From Mycteria americana (taxonomy: Eukaryota > Chordata > Aves > Ciconiiformes > Ciconiidae): a stretch of 64,000 nt of DNA. Positions 34,301 through 45,811 of this stretch are shown piece by piece; position 1 is the stretch's first letter, and each line of letters starts with the position of its first letter. A model generated the notes under the pieces. That model searched no databases, was not told where the DNA came from, and saw only the letters and a program-made list of their open reading frames with translations. Position numbers and translations under genes: made by a program. The stretch lies in the NCBI RefSeq assembly GCF_035582795.1, contig NC_134367.1:7364062-7428061 (forward strand). Reading direction: 5' to 3'.

Positions 34301-36777
34301 TCACTGTGGAGAAGGTGTCAATGTCAAGAGCGCTAGAGCTCATGCAGTGTCATGCCAACAGGGCAGGCCTGGGCATGTGCACAATTGCTCCACTTGGCAA
34401 ATCCTGTTCCAGTATTAATATTTAAAATACCATCCAAAATGGTGCTAGTAGATTTAGCATAGTCAATGACTCAGTTAACATGTTTTGGCAGCTAGAAGAT
34501 GAGGCCCCAAGAGGGGATGGCACCCACCACCACTGAGCTCTTCTGCGCCTAAAGCTTTGTACTGGCATCGTATTAATTTGTTCTGCCACATGTCATGATG
34601 TATGACTTGGAGTTTCGCACAGCCTTGCCCACTAATGAGTCCTGGCATCTCTTTCTTAATGAGAGAGTGCGAGTGCCATAGGAGTAATTTGGGTGGACGC
34701 ATCCTGATGGATGAGGCTCTTGCACTCACATTTCCCTCTTTGAAGCCATTGTGTGTAGCCAAGCTGAAACTGCATAAGCAAAGCAGAGGCTTACTTAAGT
34801 TTTATCTCAATTGATCAGTGTGACATTAAGCATCAAGCCATGAATTTTTTTTATAACTGTGTGAATGAACATACTGAACATGTAAGACAACCTGCAGTTG
34901 GCCCATGACCACATTTACTTTGGACTGATGTTCTACCTGCGCACCAAGAATACTGCATAGTGGTGCAAATGAGGCAGGTAACATGGGGTTTCATCGTGCT
35001 TCGTGTTGTTTGCTGAAAAGATATGTTACAGTGCTGTGGTGTACCGGTAACTGAAGTACAGCTATTCTCATCAACTTCTTTTTTTTTTTTTTTTTGGCTT
35101 TTCTATTAAATCAATAATTTGTTAAAAGGCTGCTTTAGAAATAGAAAAAGATCTATGAATGAACTGCTAGGCTGAAGGATTTTTTTCCCCCTGTACTTTT
35201 TTTTTTTTTCTTCTGTACCTTTTTCTTGCTAAAATCCCCCACAATTAAATATTAATTCTTGTGTTCTTGCAAGCATGTTCACTATTGGCTTTCATGTCTC
35301 TGTTTATGACAGCCTTGACACAAAAGGTACATACCACCTGAATTCCTCCAAGTTTGGGAAGACCAGCAGCTTCTCGGTTCTCTTCAGCCACTGGAACAAT
35401 CTGATTCCTCATTTTCCAAACAATATTTTTTTTTCCCCAAGGTTCCTGAAAAAATGTTCCACAACTTGAATCTTTTAAGTCTCACATCTTCATGAAGCCC
35501 CACATGCCTGAACTAGTTCATCAAAGAGTTCACAGGATTTTCATTGGTACCACGTCCTAAGCCTGGCCTGGTGCAGTTAAAATGTTATGGACCTTGTACC
35601 ACATACAAGAATTTATTACTAGCCAAACTGAAATAAGGCAAAAGCTGCTACTGGTCCAATTAAAATGACACCCATGCATCAATAATTCAAATTGTTTAAT
35701 TTAAATAAAAGGTGTGAAATTACTAATGTAATTAATAGCAATATCCTGGCTACACTGTCCTCTTGCTGTTGCTCTTCTCCAAGCTGCTTTCCCACCCCTG
35801 TGGCCTGTGATTTCCTGTGGGCGCTGGCCAAGGGTATCACGGCAAGGTGTCGATGGCCCAAGTCACCAGCGTTGCTGTTGTTGGCAATAGTTTCTTCTTC
35901 TGATACTCTTCAGTTTTGCGGTTTGCTTGGGGATATTTTTATACTGTTGTTTGTTAGTGAGCTTCTTTCCCAGTGATCTATGATACTATACTATGCTAGG
36001 TTTTTCACTCACACGTGGTTCTTTGTTGGACTTTCACCGTATACGGTATGACTAAACCTTACTAAATATGAACAAGGCCAAGTTTTAAAGCTACTGAACA
36101 TAGACTGTGGTTAAAAAAATAACCATCTGACCTTTTTTTTTTTTTTTTGCTGTTAAGAGTTTAGTCACTTGACTACTTTGTTGCCAGAGCAAGCAAAGCA
36201 AGTCAAGACCAGTTAAGATGAGGGCTAAGAGGAGGACTTGAGGCCAGTGGTCTGTTATAACAATGACAACATCATATCACCAATACCGCTTGCAATAAAC
36301 TGAGGAATGAAGTCAATTTTCTTCCACTGCTGCCTTTTATGAGTTTTTTGCCATGATTTCTGCAACTAGGGAAAGCAAACTCTTTCCTGGAGATAAGTGA
36401 CATGTCCTAAAAGGACTTCAATTTATACTTTACATCTACTGGTATTTGACTGCATAGCAAATATCAAAATATTCCTTAAAAAATGATGTTATAGGTAGGA
36501 ATTATCAATAGGAGCCCTGCAAGTCCAGTTCTTTGGTTACTGCTTTGGAGGAGAACCATGCTTCTGTTGTCTCCTAGTACCAAAGGCTCTGGGTGATGCT
36601 ATTAATTACACCCATCTTTCTCTTTTCCTCCTTTTCACACATTCTTCTTTGCCCTTTCCAAGTTGCAACCATCCTGTGTTACACTGCTCTCTTTAACCCT
36701 CACTAAGTGCTGCTGTTTCTCACTCTGCTCTGCGTTGATGTGAAAAAAGTGGAAATGAGGAGAGGAGGGACACCACG
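31311..36777. other. Unique AT-rich intergenic DNA
   Basis: No gene was recognised. It holds T tracts near 35078-35095 and 36127-36149 and a small inverted repeat at 32544-32573. Confidence 0.5.
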
Positions 36778-37634
36778 TGTCTCGTCCCACTCGGTGGGTT
36801 GCGAAATGGGTGAATCTTTTTGATCCCCCGAGGATTTGTGTACCGACAAAAGCCGATCTCTGCTTAGCAGAGCCGCAGGCCGGTAGAGTCACGACAAAGA
36901 CTCAGAGGAACAGTCAGACTAGCAACTTTATTAACTAGCAAACTACAAACTTAACGAACTAGCAAGCTCAGCGAACGAACAGAGGCGATTTGGCAACGGA
37001 GCTATTTTCCGGGCAACCTGTCACAATTCATCCAAAACTTGTATGCCCAGATATATATACATAGAGGAAGAGTAGAGGGAAAGAGAAGTGAGAAAAGGAA
37101 AAGAGAAGAGAGGAGGATAAAGAAAAGGAAAGGTGTCACCACCCTTGGATCCCGCGATGACGGTGACAGACGTGGCACTCCTCCGGTGATGGGCGCGCGC
37201 CGTTCCCTGGGGAAGGTGTCTCGTTATACTCTAATCCCTGCCTCAGGTCACACCCCTGGAGGACTTATCTTGTTCTGGTCCTCAAAAGTTCGCAGGCGCT
37301 GGGGGAGGGGGGTGGTTGCGAGGAGTTTCATTCCAAGTTTCGGGTGGTTGCAGGCCCATTCCTTAGATAAAACTCTGTGTGACCTCTGGCTATAGATGGT
37401 AACTGTGCATCCTCCGACGCGCTCTTCTCATCCCGTGCTAGCCGACTTGCTGCACCTTATCTCGCTACAATGTTTGAGACGGTACCTCTTTCAGTGTCTC
37501 ACGAGACAATACCTCTTTTAGTCTCTCCTCCGAAAAGCTCTCCCCATCCCATGCTAGCCGACTTGCCGTTGCCATGCAAATCATGCCTCATCTCTCCACA
37601 ATGTTTGAGACGTTAACTCTTTCAGTCTCTCACA
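36778..37634 (-). mobile_element. Solo LTR of an endogenous retrovirus, antisense
   Basis: On the - strand the element begins TGTGAGAGAC (37634 leftward) and ends GGGACGAGACA at 36778, giving the TG...CA ends of an LTR. A TATA stretch lies at about 37050-37059 and AATAAA at 36927-36932, in the right order for U3-R-U5. It contains a purine tract (37060-37135 on the + strand) and a partly duplicated U3 block. Flanks CCACG (36773-36777) and CCATG (37635-37639) match at four of five bases, a plausible decayed target duplication. No retroviral genes are attached. Confidence 0.72.
37421..37634 (-). repeat. Tandem duplication inside the LTR U3
   Basis: Segments 37421-37502 and 37537-37634 share a common order of blocks: TGCTAGCCGACTTGC, then ACAATGTTTGAGACG, then CTCTTTCAGT.TCTCAC. 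The second copy carries an insertion of about 15 bases. Repeated U3 blocks are common in retroviral LTR enhancers. Confidence 0.75.
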
Positions 37635-38047
37635 CCATGTAGCATCTTTCTTTGGGACTTACCACCTACAAAGCAGCCACTTACCTCGGTCTCCTCTTGA
37701 GGCTTGCAGGGTAGCAGCACAGGACTGGTTTTGGAGGCATTGGAGCTTCACATCCCAAGAGCTTTCCTGATGTCTACAACTGTTTTGGCACACACTGACA
37801 GTTTGGAAGACTGAAAATCTTGCCTAGAGTGAATTTTCTGTTTGGAAAACCATGTGCTTTTCACCTTTCTCTGTCCTGGTTCTTCACCCTGTAAATAAAA
37901 CATGACATTAGCGATGAACATTTTCTGCAAATCAGCTTCAAGTTAGTCGAGCGTAAAGCACTGTGTTCCTCTTAATTCTGTAGTAAACTGTCCTGAAGTC
38001 ACTTGCCACGCAAGGTTTTTGATGATATAGCCTGGACTTTGGGTCAG
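37635..38047. other. Unique spacer between two LTRs
   Basis: About 400 bp without a recognisable gene or repeat. Confidence 0.5.
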
Positions 38048-38636
38048 TGTTATGGTTTAACCCCAGCCAGCAACTAAGCACCACACAGACACTCACTCAC
38101 TCCCCCCCAGTGGGAGGGGGGGGAAGAGAATTGGAAGGGTAAAAGTGAGAAAACTCGTGGACTGAGATAAGAACAGTTTAATAATTGAAATAAAATAAAA
38201 TAAAATATTGTAATGAAAAGGAAAATAACAGAGACAGGGAGAGAAATAAAACCCAAGAAAGACAAGTGATGCAAATGAAAACAATTGCTCACCACCAACC
38301 GACCGATGCCCAGCCAGTCCCTGAGCAGGGGCCCTCCCGCCAACCTTCCCCCTAGGTTAGTGCCGAGCATGAGGCCGTGTGGTATGGGATAGCCCTTTGG
38401 GCAGCTGGGGTCAGCTGTCCCAGCCGTGTCCCCTCCCAATTCCTTGTGCCCCCCCAGCCTACTCGCTGGTGGGGTGGGGTGAGGAGCAGAAAAGGCCTTG
38501 ACTGTGTGTACGCACTGCTCAGCAGTGACAAAAACATCCCTGAGTTATCAACGCTGTTTCCAGCACAAATCCAAACCATAGCCCCATCCGAGCTACTGTG
38601 AAGAAAATGAACTCTATTCCAGCCAAAAGCAGCGCA
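38048..38636 (-). mobile_element. Avian ERVL-type LTR, antisense, variant 1
   Basis: The + strand starts TGTTATGGTTTAACCCCAGC and ends CCAGCCAAAAGCAGCGCA. This is the reverse complement of a common avian LTR whose sense strand opens TGTGCTGG. The outer parts, about 38051-38182 and 38364-38636, match the LTR at 56507-57068; the centre (about 38183-38363) does not. The site expected to hold a TATA box, near 38345-38365, is degraded. No target duplication is visible (GTCAG left, TTCTG right). The family name is from memory. Confidence 0.8.
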
Positions 38637-40770
38637 TTCTGTTAGGAAGTTACTCTCCGGAGTTTCATGATTCCTCCGTTTACATGCCGTGCTTACGGGC
38701 TGAAGGGTCTGTGTGTGTGCAAAGGACGGCTGCAGCCTAGGTGAACTAACCGGGGCCAGCCTGCAACCAAAAACCGGGCTACTCCCAATCCCTTCGTTAG
38801 GAAAGGAGAAAACATGCTGCTTTTCCTTTTTACGTAACTGTCAGAGGGTGATATCCAGCCTTACTGTAAGACTCTGTCCTGGCTCAGAAGAATCTCCGTA
38901 TTTCTGGAAATCGTTTGCCGCTTCTTATCTTCTTTTACCATTGTAGGATACAATCCTTTTTTCTCTTTTCCTTGTAGAATGCAATCCTCTCATCTCTCGG
39001 CAAGCACAGAAAAACACCGATAAAGTTAGTGATCATCTTTTTTAAAATGAAGCAAAAAAAGTGTTATAGTCTCTATTGAGCTTTAGTATTAAAATGCCAT
39101 GTGAATTTGTTATTTATTAAAATATTTTGGTGACTTCTGCAGCCTCTTAATTCCTAGCCCCTGGCAGAAAGGTGTTCCCTGCAATATTCTTTCCATATCC
39201 AGGACTGAATTCATTTTGCTGTGTTACTCAGGAAAGTGCTTCTTGACCGGAGGTTGATGAAAGCAAACTGATTCTGTGGGGCAGAGCTGTACAGACTCAG
39301 AAATCTGCCTTGGCGAGGAAAAATCTGGGATTGATTCCTGTATTTCATCTTTGTAAACTTCTTTCGCAGGCTTTATATTTTATTTTACTGCAGTGGGGAG
39401 TGAACGTTAGATCTTCAGTTAATGTAGGAATTTACTGCGTTCAGGGTAGTGATGATGATTTACACACGTCTTACGATCCAGCTCAGTTTTATGAGTGAGT
39501 GGGGGTGCTGGTGAACATGAGTGAAATACAACACTAAAAGATGCTTTTATTAACTCTGTAAAGCACCTTTTAAGACTGCAGATTTTTTTTCCTCTCTTAC
39601 TAGAAAGTAAGAATCACTTGATGAGGAAAAACACGGAAATCGTCAAGTTTAAAAGCGTTCTCCCTTTTGTGATGCGGGCAATAAACAGGATTACAACTGT
39701 GCTGGCAGGAGGCATCCAGCAGCATGTGACATGTGGTTTGACAGAATTTGGCTGCGTCCGGCTTACGCCCCTTCCTCCGCCAGCGGCACGCTGCCGGGGT
39801 CTCTCTCCGAGGTGTCACTGCTTCTTTAGAAAGCTGATCGGCACGGACGTAGGGGCAGGATGCTCTGGACAGTGATTTTCATGGAGTAAAGTGGATGATC
39901 GACAGCAGCACCGCTGGGAAGAGCGAGGGAGGGAGGAACAGTGCAGCATCCAAAGGCTGGGAGCCCGAATTGGGAAGGGGGGAAGGAGAGAGGTTGCCTT
40001 TTACTGAGGAACGGCGTGATTTTCCCTTCTCTCTCTTGAATTCTAAAACTTGAAACGCCAAGAGCACTGCCAATTTATGCTTTTACAGATCCCTCCGGTC
40101 CGATGCTGAAATAAAAGCAGCTGTGGAGCTCTAGGAGGGATGGTCTATAGGGAATTAATGAATAAGGTATGTTCTGTTTCTCCTCTTGTTCTTGTAAGAT
40201 GCTGAAAATATGAGTGTGTACGTGAAAAAAAATGCAGGTGTAAAAATGCATGCATACGTGCATGTCTAGGTGCTTGCGCTATGTATTTTCACTGTATTCT
40301 TAATTTAGGTCCATCTTCATGTTTCACTAATGCTTAGTTTCACATAGAATCTTCTTGAGTGCCGTTCTACTTTTTTTCTCCTTCCTGTGGAATAAAACGT
40401 TTCATCATAAGAATAAAGGTTTTAGGGTGTAGCCTGCTGAAAGGTATCTGAGAAAGTCAGAAAAATTTTCTGAAAGTTTTGATATTTAATGTTTGTACAG
40501 TGTCCTTTAGTTCTTTCTCCCCTCCACCCCTTCTGATGGCATTAGGGTCTCTAGGCATGTGTGATAATAACCAGGGATAATTTCATGATGTAACATGCCC
40601 GGGCAGCATAATGATATTTTGATAAATATTGGCCTTTTTGGACTGGTGTTTCCTTTAGTCTTTTTGGAGATCTATACAGATCTGGCATTACCTTTATTAC
40701 AGAATGAATTCGGAAGAGAGTAGATCTTTTGTGGCTTTGGGCAATATCAGGAGCCTAAAATATTGGTTGG

Positions 40771-40820
40771 TTTGATTTGATACTGATTATCTGATTGGTA
40801 TTGATTTGATACTGATTATC
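40771..40820. repeat. Two-copy tandem repeat, about 29-bp period
   Basis: TTGATTTGATACTGATTATC occurs at 40772-40791 and again at 40801-40820, with a short spacer between. Confidence 0.85.
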
Positions 40821-41319
40821 AGTTGATTTCAAAGTAAGAAATTAAAACGAATGTCCCAAAACGCTCCCTTACGACAAGTGACAAAGTATTTGCAGACTGC
40901 ATTCATGTCCCTTCCTCACAGCTTTGCTTGTTCACAGAGAGAAGGCAATTGCCTGGGGTTGTAAAACTGTAACTCAGCACGGTGTTGTGATGGCTCTTTA
41001 CACCAAAGCAAAACCAGCTCTCTGTATTTAGCAGAACTCTAGACTGCATTTAATTACAAATTAGCACTGAAGTACTCATCTGAGAGTCAGGCATCTGCAA
41101 GCCCTAGTGTTCGCATGCAGTTTGAGAGTGTTTCTTTGCTGAGCTGGATGCAGGCACCCTCTCCGTGTGCCCGGCTGCACCGAAGTTTGCAGTGCTGAAC
41201 TACTGCTTCGGTAGTAAACAGGCAGCAAAAGGACGATTTTAATATCAGTCTCAGCCTGTCATAGGAGGAGAGACATCCAGCAGAGAGTGAGGGAAAGGGA
41301 TTCAACGTTTCCAAGTTAC

Positions 41320-41400
41320 ATTCCCAGCCTCTGACTCGCTATATGACTGCACGTAAATCTCTAAGCCACTCTAATTAGGTTTATAAGCTGGAAAATAGTT
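41320..41400 (-). mobile_element. Possible MIR SINE remnant
   Basis: The order GCCTCTGACTCGC, TATATGACTGC, AATCTCTAAGCC, then TTATAAGCTGGAAAATAG resembles the reverse-complemented MIR core, whose consensus runs through a 'control of intake, preferred cycle' stretch ending in GTAAAATGGG. Diverged and short. Confidence 0.35.
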
Positions 41401-44400
41401 ATGCATGTATTTACTGAGGCTTTATTGTTTTACATGAGAAATGAACAGATGGGATTTCATAAGCTGGTCTGCCAGGAAGCCACTTGTTTCTCCTTGGGAC
41501 AGGATCAAGCTTTTGTGTGTCTCCAGGACACTTGTTTAATGGACAAACAGAACAATGTTGAAGTGAAGGAACAGGATTTCCTCTGCAATAGGAAACCTCC
41601 ACCTAAAGGTGGTTTTGGCTGGAGGCAGGGGCCAAAACCAAAATTGCAGGTGCTGTATCTTGTAAGTTGGCATTGCCTTTCTATTCTTCTTTAGCTGGTC
41701 TTGTTTTCGTAGCTTTTCCTGTTGCTTGTTCTCCTGTGGTGCTACTACCGGGGAAGTGGTTTCTTGGTTAAAATTGTACTTGCTGGGTTACTTAGCCCCA
41801 TTTTTGTCCTCTCTGTACCATGCCTTGACTGTGACTACTTTTCCTTTTCTTCTAGACAGTATCTGCTGATTATGTAGCTGCTGTATTTGAGTAGCACATG
41901 CTTTTTTCACAAGTCAACCTCAGGAAAGCAGGAGTGTGAAACCTGCTTTATCGCTGCTGTGCTGTAGGTACCACAGAAATGTCCTTATTCAATAAAACCT
42001 TTTCAGCCTCTTCAGATCCTATGAAATGCCTGCTCTGTTTTCTTTTGCTTTGTTTTGGCTCAAGTCTACAGAGACACCTTAATTCCCTCTGCAAGATTAG
42101 GAGGGGGATAGAGCCAGATATTTGGCACGTGTAAATTAACGTTACTCTACTGCAGCAGGTTCACACAGCTGAAGATCTGCTCGCCACCAGGACTCCCAGG
42201 AAAACTATTGCAAGAAAATATAGTCCTGTCTGCCCTAGACAGGAGCAAGGGTATGTGCCCTGAAATTCATAAGCAGGGTGAACTCAAACATGGATGTGAG
42301 GAAATTCTGGTGTGCCAGAGGGCTCCCTGAGGATACAGTGGGAGCACAGATTTTTTTCCTCCTAATATGCTGTCTCTCGAAGTTGAGGAACTTTGCAATG
42401 AGGGCTCAAATCTGGAGATGAATTTTTTAATCCAAGCAAGGCCCCTGATATAATGTGTTGTTCTTCTTGGGCAAGCTGTGAATGCGTTTCGGGTGCTGCC
42501 TTCCCGTGCCCCGCGGTGAGGGCACTGGAAATGTCCTCTGCTGTGGGCGCTGGCTCAGGTGCTGCGTAGCGTGTCGTTGCGGTGTTGGTGTGTACGATGC
42601 TTTGCAGTTAGCTCGATTTGATGAACTAAAACCCAAGCAGAAGATAATCTGTAGTATTGTTTATCAGTCATTTACATGGCTCTTCACTTTAATTTTTGTT
42701 CCCAAATCGAGTTTCTCTCAGTGACCCTTAATCACCCTCTATTCTCCAGATAAAATAATGTTTGAGTTTGAATTCGGGTTCTTCCAACTTCCTTAACACT
42801 TTCCTCTCTCCTCCCTGCACCTACATCTCTTGCAATTAATTTATATGTTGTGATATAATATCATGGTGACTTTCAATTTTTTTGGAGTCCCTAAAAAGCA
42901 CTGTTAGTGCCCATTTCTTGCCAAAGCAATGCCACTTGTCACTGTACAAGTGCCCTTCTCCATACATGTGTTACCTCTTCAGGGCACTTCAATTGGCACA
43001 ACCTTGCTCAAACTCCGTTTTGCATTAACAAGTCTTTTATCAAGGCTGAATTCAGCAGATTATTGAATCTAAACTAATTATACTCCTAAAATAGTGAAAT
43101 TAATCCCTAATATTATTCCTCCTGAAAAGGATCTGCCTATATCAGATATTAAGGATTTGGGGGGAAAATGAGTCTCTCTGATCTAACGATGTGAGTTGTT
43201 TAAGAAGTGAGTGGTCCCAAGTTTCTCTCTTTGAGAATTTTAATTAACTTCAGGAAAAATTCACCTCTGGGGGCTGTGAAATTCCCATTGTTAAGACTAG
43301 GCTGGACAATCATCTGTAACAACATAACCAGAATTTATCCTGCTATGAAATCGGATAAGGAGTATGTGTTTTCCTGATGTTCTCTGCAGCCTGGTTTTCA
43401 GTCATAAGGGTCATAATGATCGTATGCCACAATTTTGTTTCTCAGTGTCTGCCTTCTGCAGGGTGTAAAGCCCCAGTCACCACTCAATTGGCTCTCTTGG
43501 AAATACCATCCGATCTTCCAAAATTATCATTGAGCATCGTGGTTCTGGCCTCTTGGAAACCACATGCAGGGGGTTTTATTAGCAGCCAGAGTGGACAGTT
43601 AAGAGATTTATCTCGCTAATGAGAGGTGACTGTTGTGAAGGCTGCTTCTCTACCCATCTTGCTCAAATATACTGCTTTTTTCAGAGGAAGGAAATTTTCC
43701 ATGATTTGCATGCCCCGGCACCTTCAGATTCTGCTCCTGGACACAAAGATATATCTGACTGCTGTCGAGGATATTAGCAGGCGTTACACCACAGAGAGCA
43801 TTATTTGCTGTTTTGTTGACCTATAGGAAAACAAACCCAGAAATAAACTGTAAAATTCAGATGACTTCAGGCTTGTGGATGTTGTTGTGTGCCCTTTGGA
43901 TATTGAGGCCTAACTGTATAAATACAGCACTTTGGAAACATAATGCTTGTGATTTTTCACATCAAAAATTGAAAACATAACAGGCTGCTGAGATGAATCT
44001 GAAATTTCAGTTTTGATCTCCTTATTGTAGATAAATCAGTTGTTTTCCAAAGATGCTATCCTGGGGAAAAAAACAGCTTAAGGTCTCTGAGTATGCAAAA
44101 TCATAGTCTGTTGTTACTGGAGCTAAGAAGTTCATTCTTACTTCATAAAAGCATTGCATGCCTTTACATCTCTTAGGACAGCTTGTGGTTTATAATAATT
44201 TTCCGAAACAGTAGAACACATTATTCTTGCTTGTATCACTGACTTGAGAGCCATTACACCAGCACGCATTAGTCCATTGGCCCACCTCTGCTGTAGATAC
44301 AAATTCACTCTGTTTTCCTTCTGGGGGAAGAGGTTTAGCAATTTGCTGAAAATTGCCCATCAAGTAGAAGGGATGAGACTCTGCAGGACCCAGGGGGTTG

Positions 44401-44646
44401 CTCTGCTTGGTCCTCCAGACCTTTCTGCTCGATCGGGAGGGTAGGGGACTGTAAGAATCTCCTTCAGAAGATGGGAAAACGGGTGGACTAGGATGGACAA
44501 GAAGGACAGTGGCAAAGTCATGGTGTGTGATGAAATATAAATGGACAAAAACACAGCCTGGACAGATTGTGTCAGTGGTTTGCAGCTGCTGAGGTAGCAG
44601 TTACCATGAAGCTCCTGCCTTCTCCAGATGATGTTGTAGAGGCAGA

Positions 44647-44664
44647 TGTGACCTTAAGGTCACA
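44647..44664. promoter_or_regulatory. 18-bp palindrome of two everted AGGTCA half-sites
   Basis: TGTGACCTTAAGGTCACA is a perfect palindrome. It contains AGGTCA on each strand, facing outward with two bases between them. The half-site is the one recognised by many nuclear receptors. No function is shown by the sequence. Confidence 0.4.
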
Positions 44665-45776
44665 GGCTGGAGTTTGCTTGGGGCACGGAAAGTCTCGTGC
44701 TGTGTCTGCAGTGTGCCACCCACCGAGAGGTCTACAAAACCCTGAAACCAAATGTCAGTGCCCGATAAATGACAGGAAATGGTCAGGCCCATTCTGGTTG
44801 TTGTCACTCACCTCCTGCAAAATGTCCTGCTTTTGGCAGCCTCAGGTGAAAATTCCCTGAATTTGTCCAAACTATAGGAAAAACATCAGGTGGTCAGTGC
44901 TCTGCAGGAACAACCGAGATATTTCTCCCTTTTCCTTCAGTGCCCTCCCTATAGGAGGAAGGTATCAGGAAACTTGCCGCTATTCTGTGGTCTGCTTCTT
45001 TCCTGAAAGAGATGGGGATGGCATGTCCTTGCCTTCCTCAGGGTAAGAAGAGCCTGGCCAAGCCACAAAGGACATGGTGAAACACCCCGGTGGGAGATGA
45101 GGAGAGAGCAGGGAGCATGACTGATGTAGGGCTGACAAAACTGTGTTGATTAAGCCAAACAAAAACCCTCAAATCACTTTTATTTTTTTAGTCTCAGAAG
45201 TTTTGAGGCTTGATATTGCTGTTTTATAGTGTCTGAGTCAGGATTTTGGATCTCCTGAGGCTGGCTACAGTGGAACAGTTCCATTTTAAAGAATATATTA
45301 TTTAAAAGTGGAATTGTTTGTATTAATTAAATATGAATGTCTGCAGCACAGGAATAAGCACAAGTCCATTTCTAATAGGAAGCAGCAGATTGGTTTCTTT
45401 TGTTATGGTTTTAAATCTGTTTTCACAGGCACTGGGGGCCTTTCAGCACGGGATGTGCTGGAAAGATGGTCTGTAGATGAGCTAGGTGATGGGCTGTGGT
45501 GTAGTGCTCTCTGTTCCCACGCTTTGGTCATTGGAGACCTACTGCAAAGTGGAATCCTTTGGTCCTGTGAGGGAGCAAGAAGAAACCAATCCTTGATAAC
45601 TGGTTTATTTTCCTGTGCTTGTCCAAGTGTACCTACCACGCTAGATGAAGCACTCGTGCTGCAAAACATCTTTTGAGAGCTTGGGTTTTAATCTATGCTT
45701 ATTAATCAGAATCAAGGACTCGATTAAAAAAAAAAAGCTTATCTTATCATTCACTTTTTTGTTATTTTCATACATT

Positions 45777-45780
<4 letters not shown>

Positions 45781-45811
<31 letters not shown>
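45781..45811. repeat. T31 homopolymer tract
   Basis: Thirty-one consecutive T follow the end of the preceding line's CC. Long tracts of this kind may be retroposed poly(A) on the other strand, but no adjoining SINE or gene copy was recognised. Confidence 0.8.
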
